Source of the DNA: JBOGWP01 sp050693875
GTDB taxonomy: Bacteria > Actinomycetota > CADDZG01 > JAHWKV01 > JBOGWP01
Reading direction: 5' to 3'
Length of the DNA stretch: 51,713 bases
NCBI GenBank assembly: GCA_050693875.1
Contig: JBOGWP010000111.1
Span: 1-51,713 of the forward strand
Both the position numbers and the translations under genes were made by a program. A model generated the notes under the pieces. It saw only the letters and a program-made list of their open reading frames with translations. It was not told the origin of the DNA and made no database searches. Of this stretch, positions 14,776 to 23,444 are shown in pieces; position 1 is the first letter of the stretch; the number at the start of each line of letters is the position of its first letter.

Positions 14776-16957
14776 GAGTGCCCGACGGCCTCGGTCTAGG
14801 CAGCGTCCTCCTCGTTGGGGCCCGCTCCTGCTGCTCGTGCTCGTCGGGACGGCGTGCATCCGACCTCCCGAGGTCGAGGAGCCCGAGACGGCTCCCCTGC
14901 CGCGGCGGAGCCGGATCCTCGCCTCCAACGGGAGCGTCCTGGCGACGCTCTTCATCGAGAACCGCGAGCCGATCGGCCTCTCGGAGATCTCTCCCACCCT
15001 GCGCAGGGCCGTGCTGGCGATCGAGGATGCCCGCTTCTATGCCCACCGCGGCTACGACGCCAAGGCGGTCGTGCGTGCCGCGCTCGCCAACCAGCGAGCC
15101 GGACGGACGGTGCAGGGCGGCAGCACCATCACCGAGCAGTACGTGAAGAACCTCTACTTCCCGGATGGCCGGCCCAGGAGCCTGCGGCAGAAGGTCGTCG
15201 AGGCCGAGCTGGCGTGGAAGCTCGAGCAGCGCCGGTCGAAGGACCAGATCTTCGAGGCCTACCTCAACACGGTGTACCTGGGAAACGGCGCCTATGGTGT
15301 GAAGGCAGCGGCCGAGCAGTACTTCGGCAGGGAGGCGTCCTCCTTGACGCTCTCCGAGGCCGCGCTGCTCGCCGGGCTGATCCGCTCCCCCGAGCGGGAC
15401 AATCCCCGGCGAAGCCCCGAGCAGGCCCTCGAGCGACGAAACCGGGTGATCGACCGCATGGCGGCGCTGCGGATGATCGGGCCCGAGGAGTCGGCAGCGA
15501 CGCGCTCGGCTCCCCTCGGACTCGTCGCTCCGCCCGTCGGCGACGTGGTCGAGCCGCACGTGGTCGAGTATGTGAAGCGGGCCGTCCTCGCCGATCCTGC
15601 CTTCGGCCACGACGAGACCGATCGCGCCCGATTCCTCTTCCAGAGCGGGGCGGACATCCGAACGACGATCGACCTCGGGTTGCAGCGCCTGGCCCGGCGA
15701 GCAGTGGACTCCGTGCTCGGCCGCCCCGGCGATCCCGAGGCCGCGCTCGTCGCGCTCGACCCGCGGACCGGGCACGTGCTGGCCATGATCGGCGGCCGCG
15801 ATTTCGCGGCGTCGCAGGTGAACCTCGCCCTCGGAGCCGATGGAGGTGGCTCCGGCCGGCAGCCCGGCTCGGCCTTCAAGCCGTTCGTGCTCGCCGCCGC
15901 GTTCGAGCGCGGCATCCGGCCGAACGCCACCTACTCGTCCTCTCCCCCGGTGATCCGGGTGAGCCGCACCGAGGTCTGGCGGCCGGAGAACGCCGAGGGC
16001 CGGGGCTACGGGCCCCTGAACCTCACCGATGCCACCGTGCATTCCGTGAACGCGGTCTTCGCCCGCCTCGGGATGGACGTCGGCCCGGCGCGCGTCGCAG
16101 GCATGGCTCGCCGCATGGGCATCACGCCAACACTCACGCCGCACCCCTCGGTCTCCCTCGGATCGGAAGAGGTCTCGCCGCTCGACATGGCGTCGGCATA
16201 TGCCACGCTGGCCAACTACGGCGTGCACCTCGGGCCGACCCCTATCCTCCGAGCCGAGCTTCCCCGCGGCCGTCAGGTCACCCCGGGAACGCTGGTGTCG
16301 CGGGCGATGGACCCGGGGACCGCGTGGCTCGTGACCGACATCCTCCGCGGGGTGATCGAGCGTGGAACCGGCACGCGGGCACAGCTGGACCGGCCCGCTG
16401 CGGGCAAGACCGGGACGTCGCAGACCTACGCCGACGCGTGGTTCGTCGGATACACCCCCGATCTGGTCACCGCAGTCTGGGTGGGATATCCGCAGGGCCG
16501 GGTGCCGATGCGATCGGTGCACGGCATCCGCGTGTTCGGCGGCACGTTCCCGGCGATGATCTGGCGCATGTTCATGCAGGACGCCCTCGCGGGAAGGCCG
16601 CCGCTCCCCCTCGACCCCCCGGCCTCGGACATGGTGGAGATCGCCATCGATCCGGCGACCGGGCTCCTCGCTGGCCCCTACTGCGCCGGGTCCCAGATCG
16701 TGCTCGTGCTGCGCCAGCTGGCTCCAACGGGGACCTGTTCCCCGCCACCCGCCCCGCCTGCGCCGTTGCCCGCCGACACGCCCTCGCCCTCGGCAACCGG
16801 GGGGCCGGCTCCGGGCGTGTCGTCTCCCTCACCCGGAGCCGGATCGGCATCCATCACGCCGGCACCCAGCCCCCTGCTGTCGCCCTCGCCCTCCCCCTCG
16901 GTTCCGGCTCAGCCGGCTATGCCGTCATTCCCCGTGGTCGCTTCGCCCTCCGTCTGA
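14774..16957 (+). CDS. Class A penicillin-binding protein (transglycosylase/transpeptidase)
   Basis: Bifunctional peptidoglycan synthase of 727 residues. An N-terminal hydrophobic segment (17-27) anchors it; a Cys at 28 (VGTAC) resembles a weak lipobox. The glycosyltransferase domain has E84 in EDARFYAHRG, GGSTITEQYVKN and YLGNGAYGVKAAA. The transpeptidase domain has S366xxK369 (GSAFK), S424xN426 (SVN) and K545TG. The C-terminus is a Pro/Ser-rich tail of about 90 residues, typical of actinobacterial enzymes. ATG 14774 gives a proper signal anchor; earlier in-frame starts would read through the ligase gene. Confidence 0.93.
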   Translation: MSARRPRSRQRPPRWGPLLLLVLVGTACIRPPEVEEPETAPLPRRSRILASNGSVLATLFIENREPIGLSEISPTLRRAVLAIEDARFYAHRGYDAKAVVRAALANQRAGRTVQGGSTITEQYVKNLYFPDGRPRSLRQKVVEAELAWKLEQRRSKDQIFEAYLNTVYLGNGAYGVKAAAEQYFGREASSLTLSEAALLAGLIRSPERDNPRRSPEQALERRNRVIDRMAALRMIGPEESAATRSAPLGLVAPPVGDVVEPHVVEYVKRAVLADPAFGHDETDRARFLFQSGADIRTTIDLGLQRLARRAVDSVLGRPGDPEAALVALDPRTGHVLAMIGGRDFAASQVNLALGADGGGSGRQPGSAFKPFVLAAAFERGIRPNATYSSSPPVIRVSRTEVWRPENAEGRGYGPLNLTDATVHSVNAVFARLGMDVGPARVAGMARRMGITPTLTPHPSVSLGSEEVSPLDMASAYATLANYGVHLGPTPILRAELPRGRQVTPGTLVSRAMDPGTAWLVTDILRGVIERGTGTRAQLDRPAAGKTGTSQTYADAWFVGYTPDLVTAVWVGYPQGRVPMRSVHGIRVFGGTFPAMIWRMFMQDALAGRPPLPLDPPASDMVEIAIDPATGLLAGPYCAGSQIVLVLRQLAPTGTCSPPPAPPAPLPADTPSPSATGGPAPGVSSPSPGAGSASITPAPSPLLSPSPSPSVPAQPAMPSFPVVASPSV

Positions 16958-17087
16958 CGGTCATTCCGGACAACAGCGACTTCACGTCGCGTGGTTGAAC
17001 AACGCGCGAACGGTGAGAAACGATGAGCTTATCCCTTTTAGACACCTTGTCCCGGTGAAAAACCACCGTGAAAAACAGGAAAAGGTC

Positions 17088-17117
17088 TTGTCGGGGGGCG
17101 TGAGCCGTGTCTATCCT
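17088..17117 (+). promoter_or_regulatory. Candidate housekeeping promoter of whiB
   Basis: TTGTCG and TATCCT separated by 18 bases, placed 43 bases before the whiB start. This would leave a leader of about 37 nt that includes a GGACGGAG-type ribosome binding site. Predicted from consensus only. Confidence 0.45.
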
Positions 17118-17160
17118 GCGGCAACCAGGCCGGAAGGACTAGAGAGGACGGAGTAGCCGG

Positions 17161-17457
17161 TTGAAAGAAGTCACGTTCTACCTCGAACCGACTTCCTGCG
17201 CCGACTCTGACTGGCGGCACGACGCTGCCTGCCAGGACATCCCGGATCCCGACATCTTCTTCCCGATCGGGTCAACCGGGCCGGCGCTCGAGCAGGTCGA
17301 GGCGGCGAAGCGGATCTGTAGGACGTGTCCTGTCCGTGCGCAGTGCCTCACCTGGGCCCTCGACACGAACCAGGAAACTGGGGTGTGGGGAGGACTCTCC
17401 GAAGAGGAGCGACGCGAGCTCGTACGAGCGATGCGTCGCGAGCCCTCGCTCGTCTAA
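17161..17457 (+). CDS. WhiB-family iron-sulfur transcriptional regulator
   Basis: A 98-residue Wbl protein, a family almost confined to Actinomycetota and their phages. The four cluster ligands are C24, C53, C56 and C62 (the C-x2-C-x5-C part is CRTCPVRAQC), followed by the GVWGG turn at 74-78 and a basic C-terminal segment. A [4Fe-4S] cluster bound here usually senses redox or NO, and the protein acts with the principal sigma factor. The N-terminus has an extra Cys13. The start codon is TTG with a purine-rich site upstream. It stands alone; the following 900 bases hold a dispersed repeat and transposase debris. Confidence 0.95.
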   Translation: MKEVTFYLEPTSCADSDWRHDAACQDIPDPDIFFPIGSTGPALEQVEAAKRICRTCPVRAQCLTWALDTNQETGVWGGLSEEERRELVRAMRREPSLV

Positions 17458-17587
17458 GAGCGAGGCACGAGGCTGGGGGGAGCCTCTAGCGAGGCGTCCC
17501 GCCCGATCGCGCACCGAATGCCCACGCCGGGTCGACATTGAATCGCGCCATGACGGCACTTCCCGAACGCACCGACCGGAAGACTGC

Positions 17588-17764
17588 CTAGCGGGTCGCT
17601 TCGCTCCCCGCTACGGGCTGGAAAGGCGAGGGGCGGCCTCCGGCCGCGGTCCTCAATGTCGGCCCGCCTCGCCTTGCTCGGCGAGCCGAGCCGCCGACGG
17701 CGTCGTTCAACGCCGGCAGGGCCTCGCTTCGCTCGGTGCCTGCCGGGCCCGCCTGAGGTGCGCC
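17588..17764 (+). repeat. Dispersed palindromic repeat, copy A (3'-truncated)
   Basis: Starts CTAGCGGGTCGCTTCGCTCC and shares the following blocks with the other copies: GCGGTCCTCAATG, CTCGGCGAGCCG, the hairpin-forming GCCGGCAGGGCCTCGCTTCG and CGGTGCCTGCCGGGC, and ending at GAGGTGCGCC. The 3' third seen in copies B-D is missing and is replaced by transposase remnant sequence, so the copy was probably cut by that insertion. The bases between whiB and the repeat (17458-17587) hold nothing recognisable. Confidence 0.8.
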
Positions 17765-18157
17765 GGACCGACCGCCGCCTGGCGCAGGCGTTTGGCGACG
17801 CCGATGCGGCTCGTGGGCGCAGGGTCGCCGAGGGCATCGCCCCGCCCGCTCGAGGCCAAGCCTCCCTCCGCCGCGCTCAGGGAAGGCCTCGACGAGATCT
17901 TCACCGTCCGGCGGCTCGGCGTCTCCGACCGCCTTGCCAGGTCACTGTCCTGCACCAACATCGTCGACTCCATGATCTCGGTCGTCCGGGATCTCACCGA
18001 CCGCGTGAAGCGGTGGCAGGACGCCCCGATGGTGAGACGCTGGGTCGGGGCGGGGATGCTCGAGGCCGAGCGCAGCTTTCGTCGCATCAAGGGGTGCAAA
18101 GACATGCCGGTGCTCGTGGCCGCCGTGCGGAAGGGGGCAAATCCCGCTCCGAGATAG
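17764..18157 (+). pseudogene. Broken IS256/mutator-type transposase, C-terminal part
   Basis: The segment 17873-18157 encodes REGLDEIFTVRRLGV, SMISVVRDLTDRVKRWQD and GAGMLEAERSFRRIKG. This is the C-terminal region of IS256-family transposases, complete to its stop codon. About 95 bases upstream, AQAFGDADAARG, which belongs to the preceding part of the same domain, lies in another frame, so there is a frameshift. The DDE catalytic core and the N-terminus are absent. No intact inverted repeats were found. The sequence joins directly onto repeat copy A. Confidence 0.65.
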
Positions 18158-18364
18158 AAAGTGTCCCTGCCGAGTAAGGGTGAGATTGATGTCCAATCCC
18201 CCCATGCCGACGGGAAGCCCGGGCCCCGACGGGAATAGTGATTGGGGAGGCTCCGAATACGTAAGAGGAGTCCAGGCTCACGTAATCCGGCGCACGCACA
18301 CCCGCTTTGAGGCTCTCGACCGGGTGCGGCCCATCTCATGAACAGTCGCGCCCGCGTCGCCGGG

Positions 18365-19816
18365 TTAGGACGGTCCCCGGCGGGGTGGCGTGCGGGCCGG
18401 CAGGTCGAGGAGGACGTGCGTCCCTCCGCTGGACTCGAGCTCCATCGACCCACCGAGCTCCGTCTCGGCGAGCGCCCGAACGATCTGAAGGCCGAGCCCT
18501 TCGTTCGCCCGGCTGAAACCGGCCGGAAGGCCGGGGCCGTCGTCCTTCACGTCGAGCGTCAGGCGGTCGCCCTTCCTCGACATCCGAACGGTCACGGTCC
18601 CACCGCGGCCGTTGAACGCGTGCATCACGGCGTTCTGGAGGAGCTCGACCAGTGCGACCGCGAGCGGAGTGGCCTGCTCAGCCGGCAGCTCGCCCGGTTC
18701 ACCATCGAACTCGAATGCGACGCCGCCCGAGGTCAGCCCGTGGCGGACCATGTCGATGATGTGGCGCGCCACGGTTCCGAAATCGACGCCGTCGCTCGTA
18801 TCACGGGCAAGGGTCTCGTGCACGATCGCGATGGATGCGATCCGGTGGACTGCCTCTTCGAGCTCACTCCTTGCGCTGGACTCCGCGAGCCGCCGCGCCT
18901 GCAGCCGCAGGAGGCTCGCGATCGTCTGGAGATTGTTCTTGACCCGGTGATGGATCTCGCGGATCACCGCTTCCTTCATCTGAAGCATGCGCTCCTGATG
19001 CCGTAGCTCGGTGACGTCGCGGACCAGCACGATCGCCCCCCGTATCTCACGCGCCGGCCCTTCCACCAGCGGGATCGCTCGCTGGAGCACGACGGTCTTG
19101 CCCAGCTCGACGTCGCCCTCGGCCGGCAGTCCGAGGGCCAGCGCCACGGATGCGGCGGCCGTCGTCACCTCGAGGTCGTCGAGCCGCTCACCCACCAGGT
19201 TCGAGACGATGCCGAGGCGGCGGTACGCCGAGACCGCGTTCGGGCTTGCGTATCGCACGCGGCCCTCCCCGTCGAGACGGATCAGCCCGTCGCCGACGCG
19301 CGGGAGCAGCTCGGGGTCGAGGACGTCGCCGGCAAACGGAAAGGTTCCCTGCTGGATCATGCGCCCGAGCGCGTCGGCGCACTGCAGGTAGTTGGTCTCG
19401 AGCTCACCGGCCCGCCGGTAGATGAGGGGGGCCCCCTCCTTCGTGATCACGCCGACCACGCGGCGGTCGAGGGGCACCGGAATGGCCTCCATCCGCACCT
19501 CGAGCCCGTCGATGAGCAGAGGCTCGTGTCGCGTCCAGATCGTGCCTTCGGCAAACGCTCGGTCGACGATCGGAAGCTCCTCCGGCCGGAGAACCCGCCC
19601 GAAGACGTCCTCGGGGTGCAGGGTCTGACTCGTGTACGGCCGCATGTGCCCGACGCAGATGTACCCTCCGCCCTGCTCCAGCCGGCACCAGAGCAACAGG
19701 TCCGCGAACGACAGGTCGGCGAGCAGCTGCCAGGTGCCCAGCAGCGCGTGCAGCTTGTTGACCTCGACGGGGCCGAGGTCGGTCTTGTCGGTGACGAGCT
19801 CGATGAGGGTCGACAT
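18365..19816 (-). CDS. pdtaS: PdtaS-type cytosolic sensor histidine kinase
   Basis: A 483-residue soluble kinase. An N-terminal GAF-like domain (about 10-150) is followed by a PAS-like domain (about 165-270), then a HisKA_2 dimerisation helix with EIHHRVKNNLQTI (His 289/290) and a GHKL ATPase with LLQNAVMHAF, DDGPGLP and EGLGLQIV. This architecture matches actinobacterial PdtaS, which phosphorylates the antiterminator PdtaR and senses NO, metals or nucleotides. No PdtaR-type ANTAR regulator lies nearby. The gene diverges from the CAP-protein gene across 97 bases. Confidence 0.9.
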   Translation of the reverse strand: MSTLIELVTDKTDLGPVEVNKLHALLGTWQLLADLSFADLLLWCRLEQGGGYICVGHMRPYTSQTLHPEDVFGRVLRPEELPIVDRAFAEGTIWTRHEPLLIDGLEVRMEAIPVPLDRRVVGVITKEGAPLIYRRAGELETNYLQCADALGRMIQQGTFPFAGDVLDPELLPRVGDGLIRLDGEGRVRYASPNAVSAYRRLGIVSNLVGERLDDLEVTTAAASVALALGLPAEGDVELGKTVVLQRAIPLVEGPAREIRGAIVLVRDVTELRHQERMLQMKEAVIREIHHRVKNNLQTIASLLRLQARRLAESSARSELEEAVHRIASIAIVHETLARDTSDGVDFGTVARHIIDMVRHGLTSGGVAFEFDGEPGELPAEQATPLAVALVELLQNAVMHAFNGRGGTVTVRMSRKGDRLTLDVKDDGPGLPAGFSRANEGLGLQIVRALAETELGGSMELESSGGTHVLLDLPARTPPRRGPS

Positions 19817-19913
19817 CCTTCAGGCTCCTCCGGTGAGGCGACCGTGTGGTCCTCGCTCCAAACCCCTGTTCGCATCGGCAAGCCGCCTGCCACCGTTTTG
19901 CAGATTAGTTAGT

Positions 19914-20645
19914 ATGCGCCGCCTCTCGCCGGTCATCGGAGCCGTCATCGTCGCCGTTTCCTGGGCTCCCGCCCAGGCCTCCACCTCGCAGGAGACGCTG
20001 GCCGGGCTCGCGAACCGCGAGCGCTCGGGCTCGGGGGTCTCCGCGCTCGCCCTGGAGCCGGCCCTCTCCGAGCTCGCCAGCCGCCACGCCGCCGAGATGG
20101 CGCTCAGCGGGAGGCTCTATCACAATGCCACGCTCGCACAGCAGATCACCGGGTGGCAGGTGATCGGCGAGAACGTGGGGAGGGGCGCACGTCTCGAGCA
20201 GATCCATGCCGCGTTCATGGCGTCGTCCCCCCATCGAGCGCAGATCCTTGGATCTCGGTACAACGCCATCGGCGTCGGGATCGCGGTGGGAGCATCGGGC
20301 GTGCTGTGGGTGGACGAGATCTTCGTCAGCCGCATCGGGACCGCACCCGCCCCCGCCGCCGTCGCGCCCATCCGGCGCTTCGCTCCTGTCCGGACGCCGG
20401 ACGCTTCACCGGTGGCCGAGACTGCTGCCTCGCCGCCGGAGCCGGAGCCGGCACCACCGCCCGAGAGCGCGGCACCGCCGCCCCCCGCGGTGAGCGTTCA
20501 GGCTCATCGGATCGCCCGTGAGGTGATGCCGCCTGGCGAGAGCGCACCCGCGCCGCCCCTCATCGCCTCCGGGCTTGCGCTGCTGTGTCTCGCCCTCGGA
20601 GGTCAGATCCTGCGGCTCGCCCGAAGAGGCGATGGCGCACAATAG
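19914..20645 (+). CDS. Secreted CAP-domain (SCP/YkwD-like) protein with C-terminal anchor
   Basis: A 243-residue exported protein. A signal peptide (MRRLSPVIGAVIVAVSWAPA, cleaved near AQA at about 22) leads into a CAP domain of about 125 residues: LANRERSG, LASRHAAEMA, GENVGRG, FMASSPHRAQILGSRYN and IGVGIAVG. A Pro/Ala-rich spacer and one hydrophobic helix plus basic end (ASGLALLCLALGGQILRLARR) follow, so it is probably displayed on the cell surface. The bacterial CAP function is unsettled. The ATG has no visible Shine-Dalgarno sequence and lies in an AT-rich patch, so it may be leaderless. The frame upstream is the shadow of pdtaS. Confidence 0.85.
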   Translation: MRRLSPVIGAVIVAVSWAPAQASTSQETLAGLANRERSGSGVSALALEPALSELASRHAAEMALSGRLYHNATLAQQITGWQVIGENVGRGARLEQIHAAFMASSPHRAQILGSRYNAIGVGIAVGASGVLWVDEIFVSRIGTAPAPAAVAPIRRFAPVRTPDASPVAETAASPPEPEPAPPPESAAPPPPAVSVQAHRIAREVMPPGESAPAPPLIASGLALLCLALGGQILRLARRGDGAQ

Positions 20646-20650
20646 GACGA

Positions 20651-21022
20651 GTGGACCCAGAGCGGCACTTCTCGGTCGAGCGGGCGAACGCGCTGCTCCC
20701 CGAGGTCCGCGAGCGCCTCGAGCTCCTGCGGGAGGCGAACTCGCACATCGCCGGGCACCGCGAGCGCGTAACGTCCGTCGCTGCCGGCAACGGCGGTGAT
20801 CCGAAAGCCGACGAGTGGCTCGACGCCGGCAGGCAGGTGGCGGCGCAGCTCCACTGGTTCAACGAGGAAGGCATCGTGGTGCGCGACGTCGAGCAGGGGC
20901 TGATCGACTTTCCGTCTCGACGAGAGGGCCGCGAGATTTTCTTGTGCTGGCGCCTCGGCGAGGATTCGGTGGCATGGTGGCACGACACCTCTTCGGGGTT
21001 CTCCGGCCGCCAGCCGCTCTGA
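20651..21022 (+). CDS. DUF2203 family protein
   Basis: A 123-residue protein with the DUF2203 pattern: RHFSVERANALLPEVRERLE near the start, a middle helix, then GIVVRDVEQGLIDFPSRREG and CWRLGEDSVAWWHD near the end. Homologues are small, cytoplasmic and of unknown function. The GTG start at 20651 lies 5 bases after the CAP stop and has AGGA just upstream; the longer open frame from 20585 overlaps the CAP gene and is not family-like. Probably co-transcribed with the CAP gene. Confidence 0.8.
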   Translation: MDPERHFSVERANALLPEVRERLELLREANSHIAGHRERVTSVAAGNGGDPKADEWLDAGRQVAAQLHWFNEEGIVVRDVEQGLIDFPSRREGREIFLCWRLGEDSVAWWHDTSSGFSGRQPL

Positions 21023-21093
21023 TCGAGGTCCCGATTCCCCCGCATTCCCTCGCCCGTGGCCCTGTCACCGCCCCGACGTATCCTGGCTGACCG

Positions 21094-21735
21094 ATGTTGC
21101 TGGCATTGTTGCCGATCGCTCTCGGACTGGCGGCAGGGCTCGCTCGGGGAGGAAGCGTCGGGAACCTCGGCCGCCTACGCTTGAACGGAACGTGGCTCGC
21201 GTTCACCGCGCTCGCGCTCCAGGCGGGAACCGGGCTGGCGATCCGGCTGCTCCCGGGCATCCGCCCCCATGGCCTGCTGTTGGTCGCGGGGTCGTATCTC
21301 CTGGTCATCGCGTTCGTGGTGCGAAATCGAAGGCTGCCGGGAGCTGTTCTCGTCGCCCTCGGTCTGGCGCTCAACCTCGTGGTGATCGTCGGGAACGGTG
21401 CGATGCCGGTCTCGAGGGCAGCCGCGGAGGCGGCCGGCCTGCGGTCCGCCGGCGAGCTGGACGCATCCGTGAAACATCGCCTGATGGATCCGGGCACGCG
21501 TTTGCGATTCCTCGGCGACGTCATCCCGCTCCCCGTGTTCCGCAGGGTCGTGAGCATCGGAGACGCGGTGCTCGCCGCCGGCCTGTTCGTGCTCGTCGAG
21601 CGCACGACCTCTTACCGCCCCCGCCGCGTTGGCTCACCCGATGTTGTCGCGCCGGACTCGTCGGACTCGCCCTCGCGTCACGAGGCGGACGATCCCGCGC
21701 CTCCCGACGACCTGCCCGGCGGCGAGGCGGGCTAG
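21094..21735 (+). CDS. DUF5317 family membrane protein
   Basis: A 213-residue protein with about five hydrophobic segments in the first 165 residues, then a polar Asp/Pro-rich tail. Family features are GNGAMPVSRAAAEAAG, then FLGDVIPLP and RRVVSIGDAVLAAG. Found mainly in Actinomycetota and some Chloroflexota; function unknown. It lies 71 bases after the DUF2203 gene on the same strand and ends 7 bases before the convergent SDR gene. Confidence 0.8.
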   Translation: MLLALLPIALGLAAGLARGGSVGNLGRLRLNGTWLAFTALALQAGTGLAIRLLPGIRPHGLLLVAGSYLLVIAFVVRNRRLPGAVLVALGLALNLVVIVGNGAMPVSRAAAEAAGLRSAGELDASVKHRLMDPGTRLRFLGDVIPLPVFRRVVSIGDAVLAAGLFVLVERTTSYRPRRVGSPDVVAPDSSDSPSRHEADDPAPPDDLPGGEAG

Positions 21736-21742
21736 CGCGAAC

Positions 21743-22528
21743 CTAGAGCAGGCCCCCCATCCGGCCTCCGTCCACCTGAAGGCTCACGCCGTTCACGTAG
21801 GAGGCCCGAGCGGAGCAGAGGAAGGCGACGGTGGCCGCCACCTCCTCGGGCAGTCCGATCCGGCCCAGCGGTACCTCGGCGGCGATCGATGCAAAGGCGG
21901 GGTGCTCCGGCCCTGCGTCGGGTGGCGCGCCGCGAAGCGATCGCAGCCGGTCGGTTGCCACATAGCCGGGCAGCACCGTGTTGACCGTGATGCCCGAGGC
22001 CGCGACCTCGCGCGAGAGCGTCTTGGCAAATCCGGTGGTCGCCGCCCGCGCCGCCGTCGACAGGGCGAACTCGGGCGGGGGCTGGCGCACCGTGTACGAC
22101 GTGATGCAGACGATGCGTCCCCACGGCCGTTCCCTGAGAAGGGGTAGCGCCCGGCTGCTCATCCGCACCGCCGACAGGAAGTTGAGGTCGAGCGCGCGAG
22201 CCCAATCGTCGTCGCCAAACGATGCGGCTGCGCCGGTCGGCGGACCGCCGGCGTTGGCGACGAGCACCTGGAGACCCCCCAGCGCCTCCGCCGCTTCGTC
22301 GACGAAGCGGCGTGCGTCGGCGGCGGATGACACGTCCGCGGCGATGGGAACCACGTCCCTTCCACTAGCCGCGGCGATGTCGGCAGCGGCGGCTTCGATC
22401 GCCGACCGGTCCCGGGAGCAGATGGCTACGCGGGCGCCCTCCCGAGCCAGCTCGAGTGCGACCGCCCGGCCGAGCCCGCGACTCGCGCCCGATACCGCGG
22501 CGGGGACGTCGTCAAGCCCGAGATCCAC
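21743..22528 (-). CDS. SDR-fold protein lacking the catalytic Tyr and Lys
   Basis: A 261-residue short-chain dehydrogenase/reductase. The cofactor loop is SGASRGLG (13-20), NAG is at 92-94 and S144 is present in ITSYTV. The classical YxxxK is replaced by F154 and T158 (EFALSTAA), so ordinary SDR catalysis is unlikely. A beta-ketoacyl-reductase-like SDR subgroup without a standard tetrad is known, and this protein fits it, so the change is probably ancestral rather than a recent mutation. The substrate is unknown. The gene overlaps the end of rsrA by 17 bases, which suggests co-transcription with sigR-rsrA. Confidence 0.8.
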   Translation of the reverse strand: MDLGLDDVPAAVSGASRGLGRAVALELAREGARVAICSRDRSAIEAAAADIAAASGRDVVPIAADVSSAADARRFVDEAAEALGGLQVLVANAGGPPTGAAASFGDDDWARALDLNFLSAVRMSSRALPLLRERPWGRIVCITSYTVRQPPPEFALSTAARAATTGFAKTLSREVAASGITVNTVLPGYVATDRLRSLRGAPPDAGPEHPAFASIAAEVPLGRIGLPEEVAATVAFLCSARASYVNGVSLQVDGGRMGGLL

Positions 22529-22793
22529 CCGACCCCCGTTCCTCCTCGTGCAGATGCGCCCAGAGGGCCGACCGGATCCGGACGATCAGATGGTTGGGCG
22601 CATCCGAGACGGCGCAGCCCCGGCGGACCATGGAGATGAAGTGCACCTCGACCCGGTACCGCCCGAGGCAGGACTTGCACCGCTCCAGGTGCTCCTCGAG
22701 CAGCGCTCGGCGCTCGGCTGAGACCTCGGGGTCGAGCAGGAGGTCGAGATTCTCGAGCACCTCCCTGCAGTCCACTTCATCGGAGCCCGTCAT
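22512..22793 (-). CDS. rsrA: Zinc-binding anti-sigma factor (RsrA type)
   Basis: A 93-residue anti-sigma protein with the redox zinc motif H35-x3-C39-x2-C42 (EEHLERCKSC) and an N-terminal Cys9 in VDCREVLENL, the layout of RsrA. Oxidation of the thiols releases zinc and frees SigR. The ATG at 22793 overlaps the sigR stop (ATGA), which fixes the start and couples translation. The tail after residue 60 is variable. Confidence 0.88.
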   Translation of the reverse strand: MTGSDEVDCREVLENLDLLLDPEVSAERRALLEEHLERCKSCLGRYRVEVHFISMVRRGCAVSDAPNHLIVRIRSALWAHLHEEERGSGGSRA

Positions 22794-23401
22794 CGCTCGC
22801 AGGTCCTTACGATTCCGCGCTGCGCGGCCACATCCCACAACGCTCGCTGGAGCGATTTCCTTCCCCGGTGCAGCCGCGACATCACCGTCCCCATCGGGAC
22901 GTCGAGGATGTCGGCGATCTCGCGATACGAGAACCCCTCGACGTCGGCGAGGAGCACCGGGCTCCGGAAACGCTCCGGCAGCTCGGAGAGGGCATCGGTG
23001 ACCTCCTCGTCCACCAAACTGTCGAGAACCGCGCTCTCGGCCGACTCCGCCGCCTCGGGATGCTCCCGAACGATCGCCCGGTAGAGGTCGAACTCCTCGA
23101 CGTCGTCCGCCGGGACGGAGGAAGGCCGCGACCGGTCGCGGCGGTATGCGCTCCGGTACAGGTTGGTCAGGATGCGAAAGAGCCAGGCCTTCAGGTTCGT
23201 CCCGGGCTGGAAGGTGTGGCGGGCTCGGAAGGCGCGCAGGAAGGTCTCCTGGACGAGATCCTCAGCATCGGCCGGGTTCCGGGAGAGGCGGAGCGCGGCG
23301 CCGTAGAGGGCCGCGGCGAACGGGAGTGCCTGTGCCTCGAACTCCTCGATCCCCCACGAGGCTTCAGGACGCTCCTCGCTCAGGGTCTCCTCGCTCTTCA
23401 T
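22790..23401 (-). CDS. sigR: ECF sigma factor of the SigR/SigH (oxidative stress) group
   Basis: A 203-residue extracytoplasmic-function sigma factor. Region 2 has ALRLSRNPADAEDLVQETFL and NLKAWLFRILTNLYRSAYRR; region 4 has LSELPERFRSPVLLADVEG and the helix-turn-helix FSYREIADILDVPMGTVMSR. It is paired with an RsrA-like anti-sigma factor, so it probably controls thiol-oxidative stress genes. I found no clear GGAAT/GTT SigR promoter directly upstream, so autoregulation is not supported by the visible sequence. Confidence 0.93.
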   Translation of the reverse strand: MKSEETLSEERPEASWGIEEFEAQALPFAAALYGAALRLSRNPADAEDLVQETFLRAFRARHTFQPGTNLKAWLFRILTNLYRSAYRRDRSRPSSVPADDVEEFDLYRAIVREHPEAAESAESAVLDSLVDEEVTDALSELPERFRSPVLLADVEGFSYREIADILDVPMGTVMSRLHRGRKSLQRALWDVAAQRGIVRTCER

Positions 23402-23444
23402 GTGGTGCGGCCAGCATATTCCCCGTCTCGTCGGGGCTCAGGCG

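Noticed and set aside
17336..18157. One long intact gene after whiB
   Set aside because: The first part is out-of-frame whiB and repeat sequence; only the last 94 codons are transposase-like.
21743..22528. SDR gene as a recent loss-of-function pseudogene
   Set aside because: The frame is intact and a known SDR subgroup lacks the standard tetrad, so the substitutions look ancestral.
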